Source: Ophiosphaerella korrae (lineage: Eukaryota; Ascomycota; Dothideomycetes; Pleosporales; Phaeosphaeriaceae). From it: DNA of 64,000 bases. Shown in pieces: positions 39,182 through 52,750 of this stretch. The position numbers and the translations under genes are program-made. Each line of letters begins with the position of its first letter. Position 1 is the first letter of the stretch. The stretch is taken from contig JALNQF010000178.1 in NCBI GenBank assembly GCA_028456385.1, forward strand, positions 1 through 64,000, given 5' to 3'. A model generated the notes under the pieces. That model was not told where the DNA came from. It ran no database searches and was given only the letters and a program-made list of their open reading frames with translations.

Positions 39182-41732
39182 ATGGAGAACCAAAACCTCG
39201 AATTTGACGGCTCCCTTTATGCGGGTGAGGGCGTCTTTGACCCCAACTACGACCCGAACCGCCAGGCCTTCACGTTCTCCCCAACCTGGCCGATTCCGCT
39301 CTCACCGAGCACCATGTCACAGCACCAGCATCATCATGATGACAGCCAGCAGCAGCAGCATCAACAGCAACAACAGCAACACCAGCGTCGTGTGCAGACC
39401 GTTGGTGTGTCCAACGCTCACCATGCCATCCCAACCACGACGGGCACTATCGCTCCCCTCCAGACCATGGGACTCGGCTTCCCCGCCGCCATGCAGGCCA
39501 TGAATCCCATGCTGGCCAACTGGATGAACATGAACACCGATGGTTTCACCCAGGATACTTTCACGCAGAACATGGGCATGGGCAATTTTGCAACCTATGG
39601 GGGCGGCCAGCTCGAGTCTTCGCCGGTAGACTTCACCATCAACACCTCGCAGGCCGCCCTCTCACAGGCCGCCCTCCTGAGCTCGATGAGCATGGCTCCC
39701 TTCGCCCTCATGCCCACAACCATGGAGATGCCTACGATGACTAATGAGCCCCTCCAAATGGCATATTTCCAGCAGGAGCTCCATGACACAAGCCTCGCGA
39801 GTGCGCCAGACTTCACTGGTTCTAATGCAGCTACTGCTAGTGTTTCTACCGGCTCACCGGGTGAGCAGTGGATGGACATCCGCTCAATTCCTGGCAGCGA
39901 AAACGACTGGGTCAACATCAACCATCGCAGCTCGTACGATTTCTCCGACTTCTCGGCAACGGTTTCCAATCCGGCGCAGTCGCTTCACATTCGTACCAAT
40001 TCGGACTCGACAAACTCGAACCTGTCAGACAATCCACGGTCGGCCCATTCATTCAGCAGTTTCGAGGAGATCCACTTCCCGATAAACTCGCCGCAGTCCG
40101 AGACAGATAACACCCTCGATCTGGTGCGCTCACATCATCATTCAGATAATTGCAATCATGGTCACGGTCATATTCACACTCACGGGCTCCCCATCGAACA
40201 GGATTTTGCCAACTACATTTCTCCGAACCAGTCGGTCAGTCCGCCAATGGCCCGTGCCGAACCCCTTGTCATCAAACAGACCGCTTCGAGTACAGCATCT
40301 CCAACCTCCTCGGCCGTAAGCTCGCCGCCTGCTGCGGTACGCCGAAGGAAATCTCCTCAGGGACAGAAGCCGGCTAAGACCATCGTGAAGAAGACTACGG
40401 CACACACCACTAAGAAGGACACTACTGGTGAGAAGCGTGTGGGAAGACGGCGTGGTCCTCTCAGGCCCGACCAGCGACAGCAAGCACACGAAATCCGCAA
40501 ACTTCGTGCCTGCTTGAGGTGCAAGTTCCTCAAGAAAACCTGCGATAAGGGCGATCCGTGCGCCGGCTGCCAGCCATCCCACGCTCGTCTCTGGCAGGTA
40601 CCGTGCACGCGCATTGACATCAAGGACATCGCCTATTTTATGAAGGACTGGAAGGCCGACTACGAGCGTCACGTTAGCCTCGGCTTCTCCATCGGAAACA
40701 TCAAAGGTTTCTCGCCCCAGGAACGTCCCATCTACGTCACACACGGTTATGGTCATTATCTACCTATTATGGCCCGTGAGGTCTACGTTCGGGATGAGAA
40801 ATGTTTCGGCGTCGACTGGTTCGAGACGCTCAACGGCCTCCATTTTGAAATCAACACAGCCAAACTCTCCGCTGGTATGGAGGGTATTTCTCGCGCCATG
40901 CTTTCCGATTATCTTGACCGTCACATTGATGGAGGATTCGAGAACTTTGTCGACGAATACTTCGAGGGTACTTTCTTCGTCACCGAGCTTCTTAAGACCG
41001 CATACCGCTATTACTGCCGCGAGAAGCTCCCCGTCCTCCGTAAAGCACTGAAGCTTGTGCTTGCCTACAATCTGACTCTCCACGTTACCATGGTTGAGGG
41101 TCTTGCTGGTGAGGAGGAATCCAACCTTGGAAAGGTTGAGGATCAACAATCTAAGTTCTGTGGCAAGACGGTTGCACCAGTCATGATCAACTTCCAGGTC
41201 AAGTGTGCTCTTGCCGATATGTGGCGTGAGTTGCAGAAGGATGTCCTTGAGGAGCTTTCCTCATTGTACCAATCCGTCTACAGTGGTGATAAGCTAAAGA
41301 ACTGGCCAACCATCTTCATGCTTGCCGCGATCCTTCTCGCAGTTTGGGAGCTTATCCAATTCGACTGCAATTATCGCGTACCAGATATTGGCGCCGTGAA
41401 CCACTTCTGCTCTGAGATGGAGGGTACGCCTGTTGGTGTCATCGTCGGCTTGTTCTCAGCCATCTCACAGAAACTCCCCGCCTTTACTGAGTGGGACTCA
41501 AGGAAACATCACCACCTGCTCAACTCGAATCCGGCAGTGTGCGATGCCATGACCGAAGTTCGAGGCCATGTCACTAAATATGGTAGGTTCCAAATATTGT
41601 TTATTGAATTTGTTACTAACTATCACTACAGAGGGCTACCTACGCTCAAGAAGTGACTGCAAGTTCGACCGACAGGACTTTGACTCCTTGTCGAACAAGT
41701 TCCTCTCCAAGCTCGTCATCCGAGCCAACTAG
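39182..41732 (+). CDS. Zn2Cys6-type transcriptional regulator, one intron
   Basis: Predicted 833-aa nuclear protein. The start is the first in-frame ATG, in a strong context (AAACCATGG). One 49-bp intron (41583-41631; GTAGGT donor, TACTAAC branch, CAG acceptor) is needed near the end. Splicing replaces a short readthrough tail with a 33-residue C-terminus ending at 41732. The N-terminal half is low complexity: a His/Gln tract at about residues 42-65, Met-rich and Ser/Thr-rich stretches, and a His-rich patch at about 320-340. The zinc cluster is C-x2-C-x6-C-x5-C-x2-C-x11-C at residues 444-475, preceded by a basic region (RVGRRRGPLRPDQRQ). The last spacing is longer than the usual 6-8. The C-terminal ~350 residues are folded-looking with no typical fungal TF middle-homology motif that I recognise. 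The target genes are unknown. Confidence 0.85.
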
Positions 41733-44280
41733 AGCCTTTCGGCTCGCCTACCAGTTAAACGCCATCTTTACCATAATGTTCCTCCAGGCTGCATGATTCT
41801 TTTCAACCCGCATATCCTTACTACTTCAACTCCCGACCGACACCCCGCAGCTCAACTCTCACGGCACCACGAGACTGTCTTTCCACGATTTAACGTGTCC
41901 GATGTTTGCAATGTAACGGCTGACGACCCTACCAAAAACGGTGAAACGACCTATCTTTGCATTTTTTGCGATTCCCCGGCGTCTTTGCATGCCATGTTAG
42001 CGATCAACATGTCGATGCCCAATGTTCCAACTACAACACACTCCTTTCCGAGGCACCCCGGATCCATTTCCTTCCTGATCTCTATTAAAGCTTGCTGAAT
42101 ATTTGTTGCTATTAATGGTTTGACGATAGTCCGACGACTCATGGTCACGACTTTTATACAAATCCCTATCTGTGCGAGGCGGCAGAACAGTGTGTTCTGT
42201 CTTCCCTCTGCCAATCTCCTTTCATGCCTTGGAGGTGAATGCCGGCTATGACTAGGCTACATCCACTGTTGATGTAAGCTTTAATCAACACTGTTCTTCT
42301 CACAAAAGATATCTTTTCTTTCTCCTTTCCCGATGATTGTGTTACTGGCATAGCGAGCGAGCTAGATGGGCTTTTTGAAATACCAGCGGCGGCGGTATGA
42401 CAATAGTTTTTTTCTGCAGACTCTTCTTTCTATTGAACGACACTATGTTCTACTCTCAGAGTGTATTGTTGTGTTTCCTTTTTCCGATTTTCAAGTGTAT
42501 CTATCAAAGTGTTACTGGACAAATGCGAAACTATGGTTGCTTATCACAATATTCAACTTTTGCATTTGCAGATATCTTGCCCGCGATTCCAGCTCACGAT
42601 TGGACCCCCCAGGCGAACTGCCAGTCCAAACAAATGTGACTCAGAGAGTTTTTCCTCGCAGTAATATGCATGGGACAGCGCATTAGCGCACAATTCTCCT
42701 CCATGAGGCACCTTCATCAACCCACATCACTAATAACCCACCCCTAAATTTCCCATACACCTAACATTAGCCCTCCATGCATTCCCTCAGCGCAGCCCTG
42801 TTTCACCTTTAAAAAAAAAAAAGCATATACCGCAGTCAACACTCCCATACTCACCGCCAGTTTTCCGCCCGCCAGACCGCGGGCCGTCATAACCCGAATT
42901 GTCCCGCGTCGAGGCACCGGGCTTTTGCGCCAGTAATAGGTCGTCGCGAACCGCAGATCAGCCGCTATGCCAGGGTGTTGGATACTGGTTTTTGTGGGGG
43001 CTTGGGGGGTGTGTGTGACGCTAGTAGGTTTATAGAGGTGCCGCGCTGTGCGTGTGCCCGGCTGTGCTGCGGGATGTGGACGTGGCGCTGCGCTTTGGTG
43101 TATCACGTTGTTTGTTTGCGGGGGGCTGGGGAGACTTGCTTGCTCTGTGGGGACAGAGTGGTATGGCCGGAGTTTGATGAGTGGGGGGGTTGGTGAGGTG
43201 GCCTGATTGGTATGCAGGCAGGCATGTTGTGTACCTGTTTGTGGTGAGTGGCGGTTGATGAGCGCTACACCAATTGCACTTGCAATTCGGGGATTGGGTT
43301 AGTGTGTTTATGTGCTTTTGTGCGGTTCTTGAGTAGGGAATTGTTGGCCATGTCTAGTACGTTTTGAGTCGGATAGCATGACCCTTGATGTGGAGTACAT
43401 AGACGAACTAGGTAATGCTGTGCTCAAACAATACTACACAATAATCGTCTCAAAAGACTAGGCACTTTATAGCGTGATTGAGAATATTGAAATATATTGT
43501 CTAGTTTAACAAGTTGACGAGGGTGGCGTAACCACGTTGACTTGCATTACACCCGACATGTTGAACACGTCCCACCATTCGACTACATGTGTGCCCTCCA
43601 ATCGGTTTGCAATAATGTCGCTTATAGCTCTAAGCCATATCTTATTAATGTAGTTCGTAATGGATAGAGCAAGTTAGAGATTGATCTTCTCCAACAAGTC
43701 GTGCTTTTGCCTATACTATCATGATGATCGTCATGATCTGGGTGCAGTCTAATTGAGACAGAATTTCTGCTGAGTCAAATGAGAAATTTCGCCCATTCCA
43801 GCACAACAGAGATGTACCTATTCCTAATATGCTTACTTTGATTGCCATAGTTCTGCCGTATGCCACAACCAGCTTGTCGTAGCTTGATGCCCTGATTCTA
43901 TCTGCATAACGTGTAACGACCCCGTCAATGCCAGGTTTGCCAGCTGGAAATAATTTTAACTTGAAATACATTACCGATACTTATTCGACAGGAATGTTCC
44001 TATATCCATATCCTACGCGTGCAATGTTGTTGTTGTTCTTCCTTACAGCTATGTTCTAGCACAACATATCTAATCTACGCCAAGAGTAGTGTGGCGCAGT
44101 AATTTCGTAGGACCCGGTGAATTTGCTGCGCCGCAATATCACCATTTTGCCAATACACTTCCAAGATTGTTCCACCTTGCGCAGTTTCGAGTGTACCATC
44201 TCATCAAAGGCTAGATACTCTATACAATGGCGTCCAAACGCTTGATCGACTCCAAGCCATGCAATACCAGAACCAAAGAC
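41733..44280. other. Intergenic; 3' end of the regulator gene, mostly featureless
   Basis: No convincing gene over most of this 2.5 kb. A possible small minus-strand gene at 42744-42912 is listed separately. 42811-42822 is a run of A. Around 42980-43200 the plus strand is strongly G-rich. Confidence 0.5.
42744..42912 (-). CDS. Possible small membrane protein, unrecognised
   Basis: On the minus strand a frame begins at an ATG near 42889 (MTARGLAGGKLA) and continues to 42744. An in-frame 48-nt segment that starts GTGAGT, contains TTGAC and ends in a long T tract plus AAAG could be a retained intron. Unspliced, it would encode a short hydrophobic segment (VSMGVLTAVYAFF). The residues upstream (TYYWRKSPVPRRGT) are also open. 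This could be a small single-pass protein, but I cannot name it, and base composition alone could produce the frame. Confidence 0.25.
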
Positions 44281-45201
44281 ATGGAAATCCTCGTCTTCGG
44301 TTTCAGCCGAACAGGTGAAGTGGCCTACCCCTTGCACTAGACAATTGCTTACAACCCGACACAGGAACAATGTGCAAGTCAACATACCCACATCCCAAAA
44401 AAACCATAGCATTAACGGAGCCTAGCCCTCAAAGCCGCCCTTGAAAAATTAGACTACAAAGTATACCACATGTCCGTCGCCGCCCGAAACGTGGCCAAAG
44501 GGGACTTAGCATTCTGGAACGAAGCGCTCAAAGCAAAATTCTATAACCAAGGAAAGCCCTTTACTCGCATCGATTTCGACAAATTCCTCGCAGACTACAA
44601 CGTTCGTACCCAGAATCCTCCTCTTAGGCCACACTTCTAACCCACCCAGGTCCTAGAAGACATACCATGCATAATGTTCGTCGACGAACTGCTCGCCGCC
44701 TATCCCGATGCAAAGGTTATTCTCACAAACCGAGATGTAGATTCGTGGTTCGCTTCATATGAGGCTACTTTCTCTGTAGTTATGAACTGGATGACGATGC
44801 CTATCTTGGCCCGTTGCGATACGCTATTCTGGGGCCCATACATGTCTATCATACATATGATTACCGCACAGTGGGGCGCAGGCGACATGAATGATAGCGT
44901 CGCATTGCGCCGCTCATATGTTGAGCATTACGCCCATGTACGACAGGTGGTGCCGGCGACCAAACTGTTGGAATTTGAGTCAAAGGATGGGTGGGGGCCG
45001 TTGTGTAGGTTTCTGGGGAAAGAGGTACCGGATGGGGACTATCCAAGACTTAATGAAGCAACGGCTACGGTGAAAATGCTTGCAGCCGTGTACTACATCC
45101 GCGTGGTTGTTTTGGGTTTGACGGCGCTGCTGAAAGCGACAGGAGTTGGCGTGGTTGTTTGGGCGGTTTGGTTGGGTTACCGGAAATTTGGAATGGAGTG
45201 A
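44281..45201 (+). CDS. Sulfotransferase-like P-loop protein with C-terminal membrane anchor
   Basis: Model: exons 44281-44314, 44365-44371, 44421-44601 and 44650-45201, giving 257 aa. It belongs to the fungal sulfotransferase-like family often misannotated as NAD-dependent epimerase (Pfam Sulfotransfer_4 type). Exon 1 encodes MEILVFGFSR. The second exon is only 7 nt and completes the P-loop GFSRTGT (residues 7-13) that should bind the PAPS phosphate. Without it the loop is lost. Intron 3 (44602-44649) has a perfect CTTCTAACC branch site. Downstream are PDAKVILTNRD (93-103), a GWGPL motif near 188, and a hydrophobic segment at about 220-247 suggesting an ER or vacuolar membrane tail anchor. 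Substrate unknown. The family call is good; the microexon is inference from reading frame, splice signals and motif restoration. Confidence 0.75.
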
Positions 45202-46616
45202 ATAGTTTCTTTGGGTCATTTAATGGAAGGAAGATATATGGTGTGAGGAAGTCAGACATGTTAGAATCAATCATGTATCTCGCTATACAAACGCTCCAGG
45301 TTCTGTGTAGGCCACGCTTAGTTTGAAGAAGACGAACCTCGCTGAATTGGCATTGAATTACGCTATCTCTAATAGTATCCTTTTGATCAATAATGTGCAG
45401 TCTAGATTTGGCTCAAGACGGTTAGAAAATCTCAGATCTCAACATAGATTGTGAAAAACACTCGAATACCTAGTTTGATTTCTTCTACAAAAAATTTACC
45501 CGGAAGGTTATCTCACCCTAGACTATGCATAGGTTTACTAACCACTATTAAGGCCTGGGAAGGGGGAGGGCAGATATCACTAAAATTAACAAAATCTAGC
45601 TTACACACACCTACATGCAAGTAGGCAAGAAATGATAAGATAGAGAAGTAAATAGCGTCAGTGACCTATTTACAACGAGCTATTGCCATTTCGCCTTAAT
45701 TGATATACTGAATAGAACTAAATCGTACATGAGACCTCTCTAAGGTCATCTTCCTTTTCACTATGTTGATCAATCAATCATGGGACGAAAATCTATTTCA
45801 ACCAACCGACCAAGCGTCAATCAATCCGCCTCAGAAGAGGGAAGTTACTTAGATACCAGATCGTACGGATACTAAACGGCTGACGTATGTTCTTAACAGG
45901 AATAAAGAATACCTTCATATAATTTGAGTAGTAGCTTTCAACAACGTGATCAAAACAAATGCTCTAGTTTTTGAACTTGAAAAACAAAACTTGGGAAGTT
46001 ATATCTACGTCTACGCCAAGAACGGGTACTTGAATGGTGACGTGGTCTCGCAAATTGGCTTCAGCGTAGTATGCCTAGGTATACGTGAGAGAAAAATGCT
46101 CATCATGGGAACATTTTTGTTTTAATTGACGTCTATCCCTGTGTTGAGGGGCGCACCCTGTAGCGGGACAAACCATAAGCACTTTGAATTCAAACAACTT
46201 TGACTCTATCAGCACAACGAATTTTCCTGAAATTTGATATCAGTCATGTCGTGTGCCCAATCTTGAACACTTATTGCCCTATTTTTCCAAAAATTTCGAT
46301 CGCGTCATTGCCTTCTCACCCAATTGGGGAGAGTCTCTGTTCCTGAGCGCAGGAGCACTCGTCCACCACAGCCCCACAATCGAGCTCATTTCGCCTTTCA
46401 AATCCATAGAACAATTTAATCTAGGTTTCCGAGCCTTTCCCCTGTGCTAAGCAGTTATTGTCAGCCCTGTAGCGGCCGTGGCACGCTGTGTCATGCGAGG
46501 TCGCCGCATTGGTTATATAACCGCTTTCCTCGGTCAAGGCATCTGCATCTCCTGATGCTCCTCTGAGCACCTTCTCACGCATCGCCAGCGTCTGCTTGCA
46601 CATCGCTTCGCGGCCT
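45202..46616. other. Intergenic, nothing recognised
   Basis: 1.4 kb without a supported gene on either strand. Short open frames here use non-ATG starts and have no motif. Confidence 0.5.
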
Positions 46617-48175
46617 CTAATCCGAATAAAAAGGTCCCAGCGTCGCCCTTATCCCAGCATCAGTCCCCTTAATCAGCTGCACCGTCGCAATCGTCGCCGC
46701 AACGTTTGCAAAGAATCCTAGAATGCCACTAGCTTCCCAAGAGTAAGGGTACACGATTACCGATACAATTGCCGAAAGTGTGCTCAAGCCGATGCTCAGC
46801 ACGAACCAGTCTTTTGGGATCTCTAAGGCCCGCTTTCGAAGAATAGGCAGGATGAGGAGGTAGAGAGAAGAGCTGCAGGCAGGCCGCTGAGCTGCAGGTG
46901 AAGAAGCCGTCGTCAAGGTGCCAGTTTGACGATCAGGAACGGGTCGTGGAGACGGCGATTAGGCCTGCAGATAGAGCCAGGATGAGAGGGAAGAGGAAGA
47001 GGACAGCAGTTCTATGAGCAATACGGTCGATGAAGAGATGGAACCCGCGTCGTTTCTTACTTTGGGATGCCGGTTGTACATTGGATTGGGTGGACAATGC
47101 ACGAGCGTCTCGCTATACCACTGGTCTCTCATGGAACCATGGGCCATCTGGAATGTCCTCAGTTGGTAATTTGGTTTCATGCTATGCGTACTATAGGAAG
47201 CGAGAGGGACGTACTTGCCAGACGGTGCCGATCACCGTGTACAATGCCAGAAGTCGTGACTGGGGCCAGGAGTGGCATCGTTACTCTGGGCCGTTCACTA
47301 CTAGGTGCCTGAAGCCTCGATGACGTGTCTTGGTCAAGTCCTAAAGCTTGAGCAACAGGCACGGTCGATTCCGAAGACGGAAATCTCAATTGCGGCTCCA
47401 ATTCCCCTATCTCCTTATCAGACTCAGGCTGCTCTGAGCTGGACAAAGGTCGCCGTCGGCGAAGACCTGAATAGGCTAGTCGGTGATTGCGAACCTTAGT
47501 AAACTAGATTTGATATTGCCACCTACCCGTTTCCGTTGCTTTCTTAGCTGCCTCGGCTTCCCTGCGAATTGTAGAAATACGGTCAAGAGTCTCCAAGCTT
47601 TCTCTCAGGATCTGACTCCGTTCCTGAGCACCTCGAAGGACAAAATGGACTTTGGACTCAGCAGGTTCCTCCATGAGCTCCAGATCCCTAGCGATTTTCT
47701 GGCAGAGATCGGCATGCTCCGGTTTCTCTGCTACCCGGCGAAATTCCCACAATCTATTTGAACCCACACCCTGAATAAGCAGATCTATATCGTAACGCCA
47801 ACTGTCCATTCTCCTCTGGAATGCTTCCGAAAAATACGAAAGGGGTGTTAAGATACCATCCGAATTCAGTTCGTAATCCGGGATAAACAACTCATCCACC
47901 TCGCCGAAAATCTTTTGTAATTCCAGGATCCGAAATCCAGTCGCTGGCCAACCAAGCAAGAATACCATCCAATCTAGAGAAGAGGCTGCTGAAGAAAAAA
48001 TTTCTTTGGGTGACGCCTCGTTTCCATACTTGACGAGAAATTTGGCTTTGTAGAGACGGATAATCTGCGCCTCCACTAAACCGGAGGCACCCCTCTGTTG
48101 AAAGCAAGGCGCATAACAGGCTGACAGCAGTGAACGGTGGCTGGATCTGTGTCGCAAACTGGACCCTCCAGCCAC
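46617..48175 (-). pseudogene. Broken gene for a multi-pass fungal membrane protein
   Basis: Coding-quality sequence on the minus strand, order right to left. Exon 48175-47527 has a predicted helical region ending in a coiled-coil-like stretch (RESLETLDRISTIRREAEAA). Intron 47467-47526 (GTAGGT donor, TTCAG acceptor) joins in phase to 47466-about 47215. A possible GTACGT donor at 47214 follows. Then comes a hydrophobic helix (HRTAVLFLFPLILALSAGLI, about 47023-46963) and two or three more hydrophobic helices to the stop at 46617 (LYLLILPIL, WFVLSIGLSTLSAIVSVIV, GFFANVAATIATVQLI). The helix frame contains TAG at 47114-47116 and TGA at 46933-46935, and a +1 shift is needed near 46870. I found no introns that remove all three. 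No ATG is evident at the 5' end, so an upstream exon may be missing. I do not know the family. Confidence 0.5.
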
Positions 48176-48642
48176 AGGCTAAGCCACGTATGATGTGGGC
48201 TCGGCCTGGGTATATCTACCACACACTCCTTGATTCAGAACTTGAGGACAGAATACATCTTATTGAGGCCTCTCACCAGAAAGAGAGGACTCTCCTACTG
48301 CATGTTTTCCACGCTCCTTGGCCGGAATCAAAAGCGTTTATGTGCCACAGTTGTTCCGGAAGGCTAATTCAAAAGCACGAGTATGATAGCGCCAAAATAT
48401 GATACTTTTTAAAACTGGATAATATAATTACGCCAGTGCACGCCAAGGGATACAATCTTTCAGTAACAGCCTACATAGTGATTCATAACGAAGCTTTTGG
48501 TAATAATACATTGAAGTGCCAGGTAAACCATGACAACATCACATCACCATACCAAACGCCTCGTCAACACCCTACGACAGTATAACCGAAGAGGAAAAGG
48601 CATCAGATATTTGTATTCACTCAGCCAAACTCCTCATCCACC
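48176..48642. other. Intergenic, nothing recognised
   Basis: Lies between the broken membrane-protein gene and the 3' end of the aldo-keto reductase gene. It probably contains the reductase 3' UTR. No other feature seen. Confidence 0.5.
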
Positions 48643-49771
48643 TCAGTACCCCTGCCTCTCCTTCGGCACATACACCTCCTCCAAATACTTCGCATCCTCA
48701 TCACTCAACGCCCACGCAACATTCTGCACCGCCTCGTCGATCCGCTCTTTACTCCCCAGCCCGATAATCGGCACAACGCCCTTCTTCACACACCACGCCG
48801 TCGCCACACACGCCATGCTCACCCCATTCTTCTTCGCCACCTCCTCCACTCGCCCAACAATCGCCTTGTCCGCCGCAAGCTCGCGCCCATACACCAACAT
48901 CGACGTAAACTTGTCTGTCTCCGCACGCTTAGACGAGCGATCCGCCCAGGGCCGTGCCAACGCGCCGCGCGCAATCGGCGACCAGGGAATCAGCCCGACG
49001 CCCGTGTCGCGGCAGTAAGGGATCATTTCGCGCTCCTCCTCGCGGTACAGCAGGTTGTAGTAGTTCTGCATGGAGATGAACTTGTGCCAGCCGTTCTTCT
49101 CCGCAATATTTTGTAGCGTCTGGAATTCCCACGTGGCCATGCTGCTTGCGCCAATGTAGCGCACCCACCCCTTTTCGATCACGTCGTTGAGCGCTTTCAT
49201 GATTTCTTCGCGGGGCGTTTCGTGGTCGAGTCGGTGGATTTGTAGCACGTCGATGTAGGTGCCGAGGCGGGCGACGCTGGCTTCGACGGCGTCGAAGATG
49301 TGCTTGCGGCTGAGGCCGACGTTGTTGACCATGTCGCCACCGTTGGTGATGGACTGGAGGAAGCTGCGGGCAATATTGGATTCGTCGACGCCAAAGTAGC
49401 ATTTCGAGAGAAGGACGACTTTGGAGCGGGGGATGTTGTATTTTTGGAGGGCTTTGCCGATGATGCGTTCGGAGGTGCCGTTTGAGTAGATGTCGGCCTG
49501 GGGGTGGGTTAGCTTTGGTGGGGTAGAGGTGTGGGGTGGGTGAATAGATAGACTTACTGTATCCCAGGTGTTGATGCCGCGCTTGTAGGCGTGCTCGAGG
49601 AGAGGGAGACTTTCTTCTTCGTTGAGGACCCAGGGTTCCCAGTCTGAGCTGCCGTAGCTCATGGCGCCGAGGATCACCTTGGAGACCTTGAGGCCAGACT
49701 TACCCAAGCTGTGGTGCTCGTCAGTGATGTGTTCGCGAAGCTGGCATAGTGTCTTACTTTACGTATTCCAT
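48643..49771 (-). CDS. Aldo-keto reductase, two introns
   Basis: Exons 49771-49758, 49708-49558 and 49497-48643 give 339 aa. It is a soluble NADPH-dependent reductase or dehydrogenase of carbonyls and alcohols. The first exon is only 14 nt (MEYV plus two bases) and is chosen because splicing intron 49709-49757 (GTAAGA, CTGAC branch, CACAG) yields the family's usual opening MEYVNLGKSGLKVS. Intron 49498-49557 is 60 nt and in frame. It has GTAAGT and CCCAG signals and a Pro-rich translation, and it separates NTWDT from ADIYSNG. The catalytic tetrad is D54, Y59, K87 and H143 (VLQIHR). The sequence style is that of the fungal versiconal hemiacetal acetate reductase/YakC-like group, but there is no biosynthetic cluster nearby to support a specific substrate. 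Confidence 0.88.
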
Positions 49772-50505
49772 CTTCTTCAATATCATAAATAATCCTTTTG
49801 TTACGTGTATCGACTCAAATGATTGCAGTTGGTATTTGTAGATAGGTGGGGTAGCTTTATTGTGTTTGACTCAGCTATCAAGTTTCCCTGCTCATGGTTA
49901 GACAAATCCAAATGGAACTGGAAGGAGAAACGTACTAAAAGCTAAAGGCTCCGATTGATCAATAAATTTCTTACCTACCGATACCTTTATACCCGCCATC
50001 ACTGTGGGGTACTGACTTCGCGTCGTTGGAGTTATGCGGAATTAACAATAAATGCCGAATCATCGCATCGTTGGCAGGCTATCCTCCGGCGAAACGGACG
50101 AATTTAAAGGTTAAACCCATTCTTATTATTGCATCAAATTTCTATTCTAGAGTTTAATTGACTGTAATCAAGTCGCGCTAAGTAGGGTTTACCTGGATAT
50201 GCTCACGGCTTCCATGCCATATTCTCGTTCAGCCGAGGTATGCGGGATGCACCGCACCGCCCGGTTGTGTATGCCGAGTCAGCGTGGTAGGAGACCTAAA
50301 CAATACACACATTAAGCACATTACACAAATCACTGCACGAAGATACAATGTTTGAGAGTGAACTCTCGACCCGAAGGCATGCTGATTGCATTGTTGGCTT
50401 TTACGCCATTAACTATGAATAAATCCGACCCATTCACGATCCATCCCGTAGGCTGTGATCATGCCATAAACGCCTTGCGTGAATTTCGTTTTAACCATAA
50501 CACAC
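49772..50505. other. Promoter region of the reductase gene and 3' flank of polyubiquitin
   Basis: About 730 bp with no open gene. It must hold the promoter of the minus-strand aldo-keto reductase and the polyubiquitin 3' UTR. No recognisable operator motif. Confidence 0.5.
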
Positions 50506-52481
<1,976 letters not shown>

Positions 52482-52718
52482 ATGACCACCCCAACCCTAA
52501 CAAACCCCTCCATAACCGCCGCCATCTGCGCCCTTGAACACCGCGCCTGGTCCGCCCTCTGCACCTCCGGCACCGCCCTCCTCCCCCTCCTCTCCGCCTC
52601 CCCCGTCATGATCTTCCCCGGCAACCTGCTACTCACGGCCATCTCGTCTCCAACACTGCACGCCGTGCTGCGAAGCCCCGACTTCGTGCCGTGGTGCTCG
52701 TACGCGTTTATGTGTTGA
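52482..52718 (+). pseudogene. Truncated NTF2-like (SnoaL/DUF4440-type) protein
   Basis: ATG at 52482 opens 78 codons. The first ~76 residues resemble the N-terminal half of fungal NTF2-like small proteins: ALEHRAWSAL helix, LLPLLSASPVMIFPGNLLL, then SPDFVPWCSYAF. The family normally continues for another ~60 residues of beta sheet. Here it ends two codons after SYAF (MC, then TGA), exactly where 2H-phosphoesterase coding begins in another frame. The family call is from wording I recognise and is moderately sure. Codons are strongly C-biased (CTC, GCC, CCC) compared with the downstream gene. I infer the 3' half was lost by a deletion or rearrangement. Confidence 0.5.
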
Positions 52719-52750
52719 CGCTGAAAGTGGAGGAGAGTTTGTCGGGGCCT

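Noticed and set aside
40142..40756. 204-codon minus-strand frame
   Set aside because: Antisense shadow of the Zn2Cys6 regulator with no motif of its own.
44056..44412. 118-codon minus-strand frame upstream of the sulfotransferase-like gene
   Set aside because: It overlaps exon 1 and intron 1 of the plus-strand gene and has no recognisable domain.
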